From NCBI GenBank assembly GCA_018228685.1, contig CP073691.1, positions 868,001 through 932,000 on the forward strand: 64,000 nucleotides of DNA. Direction: 5' to 3'. Source of the DNA: Clostridiaceae bacterium Marseille-Q4149. GTDB lineage: Bacteria; Bacillota; Clostridia; Oscillospirales; Oscillospiraceae. A model generated the notes under the pieces. The model searched no databases and was not told the origin of the DNA. It saw only the letters and a list, made by a program, of their open reading frames with translations. The translations under genes and the position numbers were made by a program. Below, in pieces: positions 51,243 through 59,672 of this stretch; the stretch's first letter is position 1; every line of letters starts with the position of its first letter.

Positions 51243-51938
51243 ATGATTCGCAGGATCGTTCACATAGACCAGGACAAGTGCAACGGCTGCGGGGCCTGCG
51301 CCAGGGCCTGCCACGAGGGCGCCATCGACATGGTGGACGGCAAGGCTAAGCTCATGCGGGAGCACTACTGCGACGGGCTGGGGGACTGCCTGCCGGCCTG
51401 TCCCACCGGGGCCATTACCTTTGAGGAGCGGGAGGCCCCCGCCTATGACGAGGCGGCGGTGAAGGCGGCTCAGGCCGCCAGGAACCGGCCCCATACCGGC
51501 TGCCCCGGCGCGGCCATCCGCCAGCTGGCCCACAAAAAGCCCGCCGCCCCGGCACCCGGCCGGGAGACGGAGAGCCAGCTGACCAACTGGCCGGTGCAGA
51601 TCAAGCTGGTCCCCACCCGCGCCCCGTATTTCGAGGGGGCGGAGCTGCTGATCGCGGCGGACTGCACAGCCTTCACCTATGCCGACTTCCACAGCCGGTT
51701 CCTGGCGGGCCGGGTATGCCTCATCGGCTGCCCCAAGCTGGACGGCGTGGACTACACCGAGAAGCTGGCGGAGATCCTCCGCAGCAACAACATCCGCTCC
51801 GTGACGGTGCTGCGGATGGAGGTGCCCTGCTGCGGCGGGCTGGAGATGGCCGCCCGGCGGGCCCTGGAGCAGTGCGGCCGGGACCTGCCCTGGCAGGTGT
51901 GCACCGTCCACATCGACGGTACGGTGACGAAAAACTGA
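51243..51938 (+). CDS. 4Fe-4S ferredoxin-type protein with Cys-containing C-terminal domain
   Basis: This 231-aa protein starts at 51243 (MIRRIVHIDQDKCNG) after AAGGAGG. Residues about 10-60 hold CNGCGACARACHEGA and CDGLGDCLPACPTGA, giving two cluster sites, one with an insertion. A second domain (about 100-230) contains DCTAF, IGCPKLDG and MEVPCCGGL, whose cysteines could bind another cluster. Such proteins are frequent in anaerobic Clostridia as electron carriers or sensors. A terminator follows. Confidence 0.9.
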   Translation: MIRRIVHIDQDKCNGCGACARACHEGAIDMVDGKAKLMREHYCDGLGDCLPACPTGAITFEEREAPAYDEAAVKAAQAARNRPHTGCPGAAIRQLAHKKPAAPAPGRETESQLTNWPVQIKLVPTRAPYFEGAELLIAADCTAFTYADFHSRFLAGRVCLIGCPKLDGVDYTEKLAEILRSNNIRSVTVLRMEVPCCGGLEMAARRALEQCGRDLPWQVCTVHIDGTVTKN

Positions 51939-51953
51939 AAAGCCGCAACAAGT

Positions 51954-51980
51954 GCGCCCCGGTTCTGCCGGGGCGCTTTT
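51954..51980 (+). terminator. Terminator of the ferredoxin gene
   Basis: GCGCCCCGG/CCGGGGCGC with a 5-nt loop is followed by TTTT, 16 bp after the stop. Confidence 0.85.
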
Positions 51981-52032
51981 ATGCACCTGCGGGGCGCGGC
52001 GGGCATAGACTGCCCTGTGAGGAGGTATATGC

Positions 52033-52284
52033 ATGGACCATGAACTTTTGCTGGCCCGCTCCATCACACAGGCCCAGCACATGGTGCGCTCCCTTGGCGG
52101 CTGCGGCATCCGGAGCGCGCTGATGCGCGCCCCTGTGGGACTGACGGACCGGGGCTGCGCCTACGGGGTGCGGCTGCGGCCCGGGACGCTGGAGGCGGCT
52201 CTGACCTGTCTGCAGGCGGCGGGGATCAAGCCCCTGGCCGTTTATCATCATACCCGGGAGGGCTATCGGGAGGCGGCGCAATGA
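52033..52284 (+). CDS. DUF3343 protein (putative Se/S carrier-like)
   Basis: This is an 83-aa protein. DUF3343 proteins are small, with a short conserved Cys-Gly region; here LGGCGIRSALMRAPVGLTDRGCAYGVR shows a Gly-Cys pair and a second Cys (cue: GGCGIRS, DRGCAYGV). The family is linked to selenium or sulfur transfer and often lies beside a cysteine-desulfurase-like gene, as here (ATGA overlap). The start at 52033 has GAGGAGG. Confidence 0.8.
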   Translation: MDHELLLARSITQAQHMVRSLGGCGIRSALMRAPVGLTDRGCAYGVRLRPGTLEAALTCLQAAGIKPLAVYHHTREGYREAAQ

Positions 52285-53420
52285 TCTATTTCGACGCCGG
52301 GGCCACTACCCTGGAAAAACCCGCCGCTGTGGGCCGGGCCATGGCCCGGGCGGCACACACCATGAGTTCCCCGGGCCGGGGGAGCTATCCGGCCTCCCAC
52401 CTGGCCGGGGAGACGGCCTATCTGTGCCGCCAGGAGGCGGCGGAGCTGCTGGGGGTCCCCCAGCCGGAAAACGTCGTCATCACCGGAAGCGCCACCCATG
52501 GCCTGAACCTGGCCATCCGGTCTTTGCTGGGTCCCGGGGACCGGGTGGTGATCTCCGGATATGAGCACAACGCCGTCACCCGGCCCCTGCACGCCATCCC
52601 GGGGCTTTCCGTGACGGTGATCGACACGCCGCCCTTCCGGCCGGACCTGGCGGCGGAGGAATTTTGCCGGGCCATCCGGCAGAAGCGGCCCCGGGCCGTG
52701 ATCTGCACCCACGTTTCCAACGTCTTCGGGGCGGTGCTGCCGGTGGAGGACATCGCCCGATGCTGCCGGGAGACGGATACGCCCCTGATCGTGGACGCCT
52801 CCCAGTCGGCGGGGGTGCTGCCGGTGGACCTGGCCGGGTGGGGGGCGGCCTTTGTGGCCATGCCCGGCCACAAGGGCCTGTACGGCCCCCAGGGCACGGG
52901 ACTGCTGCTGTGCGGGGCGGAGGGGAAGCCCCTGCTCTACGGCGGCACCGGCAGCATGTCCCGCCTGCAGGATATGCCCCCGGACCTGCCGGACCGGCTG
53001 GAGCCCGGGACCCACAATATGCCGGGTATCGCGGGACTGCTGGAGGGCATCCGGTTCGTCCGGCGGCAGGGGGTGGAGACCATCGCCGCCCGGGAGCGGC
53101 AGGTGGCCCTGCGGGCCGCCCGGGGCCTGGAGAGTCTGCCGGGGGTGCGGGTATTCTGGGATCGGGAGCTTCGGCATCAGACCGGCGTGGTGTCCTTCGT
53201 GACGGAGGGCCGGGACTGCGAGGCGGTGGGGGAGGCCCTGGCCCGGCGGGGCATCGCCCTGCGGGCGGGGCTTCACTGCGCGCCCCTGGCCCATCGCACG
53301 GCGGGGACGCTGGAAACCGGAACCCTGCGGCTGAGCACGTCGTTTTTCAATACGCCGGACCAGGCGGACCGCCTGGTGTGGGCCGTGTCCCGGGTGCTTC
53401 GTGAAAATGTAGAGCTTTGA
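52281..53420 (+). CDS. Class-V aminotransferase, cysteine desulfurase-like
   Basis: This 379-aa PLP enzyme begins MIYFDAGATTLEKP. The PLP lysine lies in MPGHKGLYGPQG, IVDASQSAGVLPVD precedes it, and a candidate active-site Cys lies in LRAGLHCAPLAH, followed by GTLRLSTSFFNT. These match the SufS/Csd-like group that removes sulfur or selenium from (seleno)cysteine. Coupling to DUF3343 supports a role in selenium metabolism. No iron-sulfur scaffold gene adjoins it. Confidence 0.88.
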   Translation: MIYFDAGATTLEKPAAVGRAMARAAHTMSSPGRGSYPASHLAGETAYLCRQEAAELLGVPQPENVVITGSATHGLNLAIRSLLGPGDRVVISGYEHNAVTRPLHAIPGLSVTVIDTPPFRPDLAAEEFCRAIRQKRPRAVICTHVSNVFGAVLPVEDIARCCRETDTPLIVDASQSAGVLPVDLAGWGAAFVAMPGHKGLYGPQGTGLLLCGAEGKPLLYGGTGSMSRLQDMPPDLPDRLEPGTHNMPGIAGLLEGIRFVRRQGVETIAARERQVALRAARGLESLPGVRVFWDRELRHQTGVVSFVTEGRDCEAVGEALARRGIALRAGLHCAPLAHRTAGTLETGTLRLSTSFFNTPDQADRLVWAVSRVLRENVEL

Positions 53421-53432
53421 CAGACGTTTTTG

Positions 53433-53461
53433 TTGCATTTTCCCAATAAATTTTATATAAT
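53433..53461 (+). promoter_or_regulatory. Promoter of cdaA-cdaR
   Basis: TTGCAT (53433-53438) and TATAAT (53456-53461), exactly 17 bp apart, lie 42 bp before the cdaA start. Confidence 0.85.
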
Positions 53462-53502
53462 GTAAAATACGTATTGGTATGTGCAAGGAAGGGACGCCTG
53501 AA

Positions 53503-54399
53503 ATGGAAGCAATTGTATCTGTATTGGAGCGGGCCGGGCGGTATTTGTCGCTGATCCGGCCCATGGACGTGCTGGACGTGGCCATTATCGCCTATCTGGT
53601 GTATAAGATCCTCTGTCTGGTGCGCAGCACCCGGGCGGAGAATATCCTCAAGGGCGTGGCGATCTTTCTGGTGGCCCTGTGGCTGTCGTCCCCGGCGGCC
53701 CTGAATCTGCGGGGCGTGAACTATATCCTCAGCCACATGGTGGAATGGGGCGTTCTGGCCCTGATCATCCTGTTCCAGCCGGAGATCCGGCAGCTGCTGG
53801 AGAAGGTGGGCAGCCGGAACATCCGCCTGCTGCGCATTTTCCAGCCGGAGCAGCAGTCCTCCGAGCTGGAGCGGGCCATCGACCAGACCGTGGCGGCCTG
53901 CACCGACATGGCCAAGACCCGCACGGGGGTGCTGATCGTGTTCGAGCGGAAGCTGCTGCTGGACGAGATCGTCCGCAGCGGCACCACCCTGGACGCGGCG
54001 GTGTCCAGCGAACTGCTGAAGAACATCTTCTTCGTGAAGGCCCCCATGCACGACGGCGCCGTTATCATCCGGCAGGGCCGGATCCTGGGTGCCGGGTGCA
54101 TGCTGCCGCTGTCCAAGAATGTGAATCTCAGCCGGGACCTGGGTATGCGCCACCGGGCGGGCATCGGCATGAGCGAAAATTCCGACGCGGTGGTGGTCAT
54201 CGTGTCGGAGGAGACAGGCTCCATCTCCGTGGCCATCGGCGGCATGCTGAAGCGGCACCTGATGCCGGAGACGCTCCGGCAGCTGCTGCGCAACGAGCTG
54301 ATGCCCCAGCCGGAGGAGGAGCCGGACAAGCCCCGCCTGTCCCTGCGGGAGCTGCTGCACGCCCATAGAAAGGGGGAGCAGAATGGAAACCAAGACTAA
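53503..54399 (+). CDS. cdaA: Diadenylate cyclase CdaA
   Basis: This 298-aa protein has three N-terminal transmembrane helices (to about residue 90) and a DisA_N/DAC domain. The domain contains PMHDGAVIIRQGRI (DGA motif) and LGMRHRAGIGMSE (RHR motif), which make c-di-AMP from two ATP. The start at 53503 (MEAIVSVLERAGRYL) has AAGGGA. The gene overlaps cdaR by 17 bp, the conserved pair. c-di-AMP controls potassium and cell-wall homeostasis. Confidence 0.96.
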   Translation: MEAIVSVLERAGRYLSLIRPMDVLDVAIIAYLVYKILCLVRSTRAENILKGVAIFLVALWLSSPAALNLRGVNYILSHMVEWGVLALIILFQPEIRQLLEKVGSRNIRLLRIFQPEQQSSELERAIDQTVAACTDMAKTRTGVLIVFERKLLLDEIVRSGTTLDAAVSSELLKNIFFVKAPMHDGAVIIRQGRILGAGCMLPLSKNVNLSRDLGMRHRAGIGMSENSDAVVVIVSEETGSISVAIGGMLKRHLMPETLRQLLRNELMPQPEEEPDKPRLSLRELLHAHRKGEQNGNQD

Positions 54400-55642
54400 C
54401 ACCAACCAGAATCCCGACAAGAGCCGCAAGGTCATCCGCATCGTCATCTCCATCCTGGTGGCCATCGCCCTGTGGGTCTATGTAGACCGGGGGCTTTCCG
54501 TGGAGGTGACCATGAAGGTCAACAACGTCCCCGTGGAGTTTTCCGGCGAGGACACCAGCCTGGCCGAAAAGAACCTGATGCTGCTGTCGGGCTATGACAC
54601 CACCATCGACCTGGTGCTCAAGGGTCCCCGCAGCGAGCTGTTCAAGCTGGACAAGAGCAAGGTCCGCATCGTGGCGGACACCAGCACCATTCAGGAGACC
54701 GGGCAGCAGACCCTGTCGTACCAGGTGTACTTCCAGGACGACATCCAGCGCAGCAAAATTTCCGTGGATCACGCCAGCGCCTACAGCGTCACCGTTACCG
54801 TGGGCGAGATGGACAGCAAGACCGTGCCCATCCGCTGCGACATCGTGGGCAGCACCGCCAAGGGCTTCACCGCCGGGGAGCTGACCCTGGATCCGGCGGA
54901 GCTGAACCTGCGGGGCCAGCGGGACGATCTGCTGAACATCGCCTATGCCAAGGTGACCCTGGACATTTCCGGCGCCGACCGCACCGTGGTCCAGGCCCTG
55001 GAGTGGGAGCTGTATGACTATAACGACATCAAGATCGACAACCCCGCCGTCCGATCCAAGGTGAAGACCGTGCAGGCTACCCTGCCGGTAAAGACCTCCA
55101 AGGAGGTGGATCTGGTGGTCAACTTCGTCCCTGCCGCCGGGTCCACTCTGGACACGATGCAGTATACCGTGTCTCCGGACAAGGTGACCCTGGTGGGCGA
55201 GAAGGATGTGCTGGACACCATCGACGCCATCGTGCTGGACACCCTGTACCTGCAGGACCTCCAGCCCTCCCAGAGCCTGACCTACAGCGTCACCGCCCCG
55301 GAGGGTACTACCCTGGCGGAGAACGTGGGCCCGGTCACCGTGACCATCGTGGTCACGGGGGTCACGGAGCGCAATGTCACCGTGACGGCCTTCAACTGCG
55401 AAAACGTGCCGGAGGGCTTCTCCGCCGTGCCGGTAACCGAGAGCCTGAACATCCTCCTACGGGGCCTGGAGAGCGAGATGGCCCAGATCACCGCAGAGGA
55501 CCTGCGCATTACCGTGGACCTCAGCGGTATCACGGAGCCGGGGGTCCACACGGTGCCGGTGACGGTGCAGGTGGCCAACTACGCCAACGTGGGCGTCAAG
55601 GGCTCGTATCAGATCGTGGTGGACGTGGAGCGTCTGCCGTAA
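54383..55642 (+). CDS. cdaR: CdaA regulatory protein CdaR (YbbR-domain)
   Basis: This 419-aa protein has one N-terminal transmembrane helix (about 18-37, ISILVAIALWVYV). About four YbbR repeats follow outside the membrane, recognisable as DKSKVRIVADTSTI, DPAELNLRGQRDDLLNI and SPDKVTLVGEKDVLDTI. It binds CdaA and modulates c-di-AMP synthesis. AAAGGGGGAG precedes the start. Confidence 0.93.
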   Translation: METKTNTNQNPDKSRKVIRIVISILVAIALWVYVDRGLSVEVTMKVNNVPVEFSGEDTSLAEKNLMLLSGYDTTIDLVLKGPRSELFKLDKSKVRIVADTSTIQETGQQTLSYQVYFQDDIQRSKISVDHASAYSVTVTVGEMDSKTVPIRCDIVGSTAKGFTAGELTLDPAELNLRGQRDDLLNIAYAKVTLDISGADRTVVQALEWELYDYNDIKIDNPAVRSKVKTVQATLPVKTSKEVDLVVNFVPAAGSTLDTMQYTVSPDKVTLVGEKDVLDTIDAIVLDTLYLQDLQPSQSLTYSVTAPEGTTLAENVGPVTVTIVVTGVTERNVTVTAFNCENVPEGFSAVPVTESLNILLRGLESEMAQITAEDLRITVDLSGITEPGVHTVPVTVQVANYANVGVKGSYQIVVDVERLP

Positions 55643-55676
55643 CAGAGATTTTCCCCAAGCGAAAGGACTGAGCAAA

Positions 55677-56081
55677 ATGACACAAGTGGCAACTGTTGAA
55701 AAAATCCTTCGGGACGGATATGTGCAGATTTCCGTGCCCCGCAAGTCCGCCTGCGGACACGACTGCGAGGAGTGCGCCGGCTGCGGCATGACCGGGGCTT
55801 CCGTCTATGCCGAGGCCCGGGATCCCGTGGGGGTCCGCCCCGGAGACAAGGTGGTGGTGGAAAGCTCCACCCGGGCTATCCTGGCGGTGACCTGGCTGGT
55901 GTATATGCTGCCGGTGGTGTTTTTCCTGCTGGGCTACTTCCTGTCGGCAGGGCTGACGGAGGGCTGGCGCTATGCCGTGGCCATTGCGGCGGCGGCGGTG
56001 TCGTTTATCCCCATCAAGCTGTATGACGGCTATGCCCGGAAGCGGGACACCCTGACCTATACCATCGTCCGGGAGTTCTGA
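55677..56081 (+). CDS. RseC/MucC-family protein
   Basis: This 134-aa protein has an N-terminal Cys cluster (CGHDCEECAGCGM), an OB-like part (GVRPGDKVVVE), and two transmembrane helices (about 68-90 and 94-114). The family includes RseC and RnfH-linked SoxR-reducing factors, where the Cys motif may hold a cluster. No rnf genes adjoin it. Ribosome binding site GAAAGGAC. Confidence 0.85.
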   Translation: MTQVATVEKILRDGYVQISVPRKSACGHDCEECAGCGMTGASVYAEARDPVGVRPGDKVVVESSTRAILAVTWLVYMLPVVFFLLGYFLSAGLTEGWRYAVAIAAAAVSFIPIKLYDGYARKRDTLTYTIVREF

Positions 56082-56968
56082 TGTTCGGTTATGTGCGGCC
56101 GTCGGACGGCCACCTGACGGCGGAGGACAAGCAGCGGTTCCAGGCGGCCTACTGCGGCCTGTGCCGCAGTCTGGGCCGGAGATACGGCCTGGCGGCCCGG
56201 ATGATCCTGAACTATGACCTGGCCTTTCTGGCCATGCTGCTGTCCCGGGAGCCGGAGTGCCCCACGGCGCACTGCCGGTGCCCGGCCCACCCCATCCGGG
56301 GCTGCGACGCCCTGGAGCCTCAGCCCGCCTTCGACACGGCGGCGGACCTGAGCGTGATCCTCACCTGGTGGCAGCTGACCGACGGCGTGGCGGACCACGG
56401 CTTTTTCCGGGGGCTGCCGTACCGCGCGGCGCTGCTGGCCCTGGGCCGGGCGTATCGGAAGGCCCGGGCCAGGCGGCCCGGCTTCGATGAGCGGACCCGG
56501 GCCCACCTGGAGGAGCTGGCCCGGCTGGAAGGGGAGAGGTGCCCCTCCATGGACCGGGCGGCGGACGCCTTTGCGGCGCTGCTGGCCGGTGCGGCGGAGG
56601 AGGAACCGGACCCGGTGCGCCGCCGGGTGCTGGAGCAGCTGCTGTACCACCTGGGCCGCTGGATCTATCTGGTGGACGCGGCGGACGATCTGAAAAAGGA
56701 TGTAAAGTCCGGTAGCTATAACCCGCTGGTCTACCGATTTCACGCCGAAGGCGGCACGCTGACGGCGGAGGACCGGGCGGCCCTGGCCGCCACCCTGGAC
56801 AGCTCCGTCCGGGCCATGGCCGCCGCCTTTGAACTGGCGGATTTCGGCCCCTGGCGGGCCATTATCGAGAGTGTTGTATACGAGGGCCTGTACGCGGTGG
56901 GCGCGGCGGTGCTGAACGGCACTTTCCGCAAAGGACACAGAAGAAAACAACGAAAGGCAGGCGCCTGA
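56081..56968 (+). CDS. DUF5685-family protein
   Basis: This 295-aa protein begins MFGYVRPSDGHLTAEDKQRF with YCGLCRSLGRRYG, which are features of DUF5685. It is all-helical, with conserved Asp/Cys groups (LNYDLAFLAML, IYLVDAADDLKKDVKSGSYNP), possibly a metal or prenyl-synthase-like helical bundle. Function unknown. One-base overlap with the RseC gene. Confidence 0.8.
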   Translation: MFGYVRPSDGHLTAEDKQRFQAAYCGLCRSLGRRYGLAARMILNYDLAFLAMLLSREPECPTAHCRCPAHPIRGCDALEPQPAFDTAADLSVILTWWQLTDGVADHGFFRGLPYRAALLALGRAYRKARARRPGFDERTRAHLEELARLEGERCPSMDRAADAFAALLAGAAEEEPDPVRRRVLEQLLYHLGRWIYLVDAADDLKKDVKSGSYNPLVYRFHAEGGTLTAEDRAALAATLDSSVRAMAAAFELADFGPWRAIIESVVYEGLYAVGAAVLNGTFRKGHRRKQRKAGA

Positions 56969-56969
56969 T

Positions 56970-57617
56970 ATGCGCGATCCCTATCAGGTGCTGGGCATCC
57001 CCAGCACCGCCACAGACGAAGAAGTGAAGAAAGCCTACCGGAACCTGGCCCGGAAATACCACCCCGACAACTACCACGACAATCCCTTAGAGGACCTGGC
57101 CCAGGAGCGGATGAAGGAGATCAACGAGGCCTACGAGACCATCCGCAATCAGCGCAAGGCCGCCCAGTCCGGCGGCCAGAGCGGCTACGGCGCGGGGTAC
57201 AATCCCGGCTACGGCGCGGGGTACAATCCCGGCTACAGCGGCGCCTACGGCGCTGCGTGGCAGCGGATCCGCCTGGCTATCTCCCAGGGGAACCTGAACC
57301 TGGCGGAGGAGCTGCTCAACGCCCAGACGGATCACAACGGGGAGTGGAACTTCCTGAAGGGGGCCGTGTGCTATAAGCGGGGCTGGATGGACGAGGCCCG
57401 GCGCTATTACGAGACGGCGGTGCAGATGGACCCGGGCAACGCGGAATATCAGCGGGCCCTGGATATGATAAACGGAAACGGCGCGGCGTACCGCCCCAAC
57501 GGCTACGGGCACGTTACCACCGGCAGCTGCGCCGGGGACAACTGCACCAGCCTCTGCGCTGCCTGCGCCTGCATGAACTGCCTTTTTGGCGGCGGCGGAT
57601 ACTATTTCTGCTGCTGA
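56970..57617 (+). CDS. J-domain protein with TPR-like part and Cys-rich end
   Basis: This 215-aa protein has a J domain at 1-63 with the HPD motif in RKYHPDNYHDN. Tandem GYGAGYNP repeats follow (about 70-92), then a helical TPR-like region (LNLAEELLNAQTDHNGEWN, YYETAVQMDPGNAEYQRAL). The C-terminus is Cys-rich (CTSLCAACACMNCLFGG, ending FCC). It probably recruits DnaK to a specific client. The Cys tail may bind metal. Confidence 0.88.
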   Translation: MRDPYQVLGIPSTATDEEVKKAYRNLARKYHPDNYHDNPLEDLAQERMKEINEAYETIRNQRKAAQSGGQSGYGAGYNPGYGAGYNPGYSGAYGAAWQRIRLAISQGNLNLAEELLNAQTDHNGEWNFLKGAVCYKRGWMDEARRYYETAVQMDPGNAEYQRALDMINGNGAAYRPNGYGHVTTGSCAGDNCTSLCAACACMNCLFGGGGYYFCC

Positions 57618-57643
57618 GGGACGATAGATAGGAGGAGTTTACA

Positions 57644-58522
57644 TTGGTCAAAAGCATGACCGGCTACGGCCGGGCCAGAGAGACCCTGCACCAGCGGGAC
57701 ATCACCGTGGAGGTGCGGTCTGTCAACAACCGCTTTCTGGACTGCACGGTGAAAATGCCCCGTGCTTACGTATTTGCCGAGGACGCCGTGAAGGCCCGTG
57801 TCCGGGCTGCCGTGTCCCGGGGCAAGGTGGACGTGTTCGTCACCATCGACGCCAGCGCCGCGGACGTGTCCGTGGTGACGGTGAACCAGCCCCTGGCCCG
57901 GGGCTATTACCAGGCCCTGACCCAGCTGCGGGATATGTTCTCCCTGGAGGGGGAGATCACGCCCATGGCCCTGGCCAAGCTGCCGGATGTGCTGACGGTG
58001 TCCAAGGCCGAGGAGGACCTGGAAACCGTGGCCGCCGATATCTGCCGGGTGCTGGACCAGGCCCTGGCCGCCTATAACGATATGCGGGCCGTGGAGGGCT
58101 GCCGCCTGGCGGAGGACATCGCGGGCCGCCTGGTGACCATTGAGACCGCCGTGGGCCGGGTGGAGCGGCAGTCGCCCCAGACCGTGTCCGCCTATCGGGA
58201 GCGGCTGGAGAAGAAAATGCGGGAGGTGCTGGCCTCCACCACCATGGACGAGGGGCGCATCCTCACCGAGGCCGCCATCTTCGCCGACAAGGTGGCCGTG
58301 GACGAGGAGACCGTCCGCCTGCGCAGCCATGTGGCCCAGCTGCGGACCATGCTGCAGGCCCAGCGGCCCACCGGCAAGGACATGGACTTCCTGATGCAGG
58401 AGTTCAACCGCGAGTGCAACACCATCGGCTCCAAGTGCAACGACCTGGCCGTGACCCAGGACGTGGTGGCCATGAAGGCCGAGGTGGAGAAGATCCGCGA
58501 GCAGGTGCAGAACATCGAGTAA
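57644..58522 (+). CDS. yicC: YicC-family endoribonuclease
   Basis: This 292-aa protein with a TTG start reads [10 protein letters not shown], the family N-terminus, with GGAGG upstream. RSVNNRFLD and the C-terminal [18 protein letters not shown] block are diagnostic. YicC proteins are RNases acting on small RNAs or stress transcripts. It leads the conserved run with remA, gmk and rpoZ. Confidence 0.95.
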   Translation: MVKSMTGYGRARETLHQRDITVEVRSVNNRFLDCTVKMPRAYVFAEDAVKARVRAAVSRGKVDVFVTIDASAADVSVVTVNQPLARGYYQALTQLRDMFSLEGEITPMALAKLPDVLTVSKAEEDLETVAADICRVLDQALAAYNDMRAVEGCRLAEDIAGRLVTIETAVGRVERQSPQTVSAYRERLEKKMREVLASTTMDEGRILTEAAIFADKVAVDEETVRLRSHVAQLRTMLQAQRPTGKDMDFLMQEFNRECNTIGSKCNDLAVTQDVVAMKAEVEKIREQVQNIE

Positions 58523-58535
58523 GGGAGGGACTGCT

Positions 58536-58799
58536 GTGCAGCTGGTGAATATCGGCTTCGGCAATCTGGTGTCTGTGGGACGCCTGATCGCCGTGGTGAG
58601 CCCGGATTCCGCCCCCATCAAGCGGCTGATCCAGGAGTCCCGGGACCGGGGCATGCTCATTGACGCCACCTACGGCCGCAAAACGGCGGCGGTGCTGGTG
58701 ATGGACAGCGACCATGTGGTGCTCTCCGCCCTGCCGGCGGAGAAGCTGGGCCCCCGCCTGGGCCTGTCGGCGGAGGATTTCATGCAGGAGGAGATCTGA
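58536..58799 (+). CDS. remA: RemA/DUF370 regulator
   Basis: This 87-aa protein with a GTG start reads [28 protein letters not shown] and [17 protein letters not shown], the DUF370 signature. RemA is a DNA-binding regulator of matrix and osmolyte genes in Bacillus. The order yicC-remA-gmk is conserved in Clostridia. Confidence 0.95.
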   Translation: MQLVNIGFGNLVSVGRLIAVVSPDSAPIKRLIQESRDRGMLIDATYGRKTAAVLVMDSDHVVLSALPAEKLGPRLGLSAEDFMQEEI

Positions 58800-58801
58800 T
58801 T

Positions 58802-59398
58802 TTGGAAAAGCAAGGCAAAATATTCATCCTTTCCGGCCCGTCCGGGTCTGGAAAGGGCACGGTGCTCAAAAGCGCCATGAGGGAGCATCCGGACATGTTT
58901 CTGTCTGTGTCCGCCACCACCCGCGGACCCCGCCAGGGTGAGATTGACGGCGTACACTATCACTTCATCGACGACGACGCGTTTTTGAAGATGGTGGACC
59001 GGGATCAGCTGCTGGAGCACGCGGGCTATGCCGGGAATTTTTACGGCACCCCCCGCATCCCCGTGGACGAGGCCCTGGATCAGGGCCGGGACGTGATGCT
59101 GGAGATCGACGTGCAGGGGGCCCAGCAGATTTATGCCAAGCGGCCCGACGCCGTGCGCATCTTCCTGGCTCCGCCCTCCTGGTCGGAGCTGGAGCGCCGG
59201 CTGGTGAACCGGGGCACCGACTCCGCCGACAAGATTCGCCAGCGGCTGACCCGGGCCCGGGACGAGATGGCCCTGGCCGTGGATTACGACTATTTCATCA
59301 TCAACGACGACGTGGAGCGCGCCGCCGCTGAGCTCAATGATATCTTCCGCGTGGAGCACTTCAAGCCCGCCGAGCGGATGCATTTGGTAAAGGACTAA
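58802..59398 (+). CDS. gmk: Guanylate kinase
   Basis: This 198-aa protein has P-loop LSGPSGSGKGTVLK and SVSATTRGPRQGEIDGVHYHF for GMP binding. EIDVQGAQQI and the NRGTDSADKIRQRL lid follow. It converts GMP to GDP. Start TTG at 58802; the remA stop is 2 bp before, and the ribosome binding site GGAGGAG lies in the remA end. Confidence 0.96.
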   Translation: MEKQGKIFILSGPSGSGKGTVLKSAMREHPDMFLSVSATTRGPRQGEIDGVHYHFIDDDAFLKMVDRDQLLEHAGYAGNFYGTPRIPVDEALDQGRDVMLEIDVQGAQQIYAKRPDAVRIFLAPPSWSELERRLVNRGTDSADKIRQRLTRARDEMALAVDYDYFIINDDVERAAAELNDIFRVEHFKPAERMHLVKD

Positions 59399-59431
59399 AA
59401 ATTTTTTCTGATAAAGGACGGTAATGCTATT

Positions 59432-59650
59432 ATGATGCTCTATCCCGCTATGAACAAGCTGACCCAGTACATTCCCAACCGCTATATGATGGTGAACGTG
59501 GTGGCCCGCCGGGCCCGCCAGATCGCCATCGAGGCCCAGCGCCGCGACGAGCCCCTGGACGAGAAGCCCGTGACCCTGGCCATCAACGAGGTGGCCGAGG
59601 GCCGCTTCGATGCCAAGTCCATCGACACCGCCATTTCCGACGAGGCGTGA
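59432..59650 (+). CDS. rpoZ: RNA polymerase omega subunit
   Basis: This 72-aa protein contains NRYMMVNVVARRARQI and KPVTLAINEVAEGRF, the omega core that clamps the beta-prime subunit. It lies after gmk, as in most Firmicutes. Confidence 0.94.
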   Translation: MMLYPAMNKLTQYIPNRYMMVNVVARRARQIAIEAQRRDEPLDEKPVTLAINEVAEGRFDAKSIDTAISDEA

Positions 59651-59672
59651 CGGGACAGAAGGGGGAATCGCC

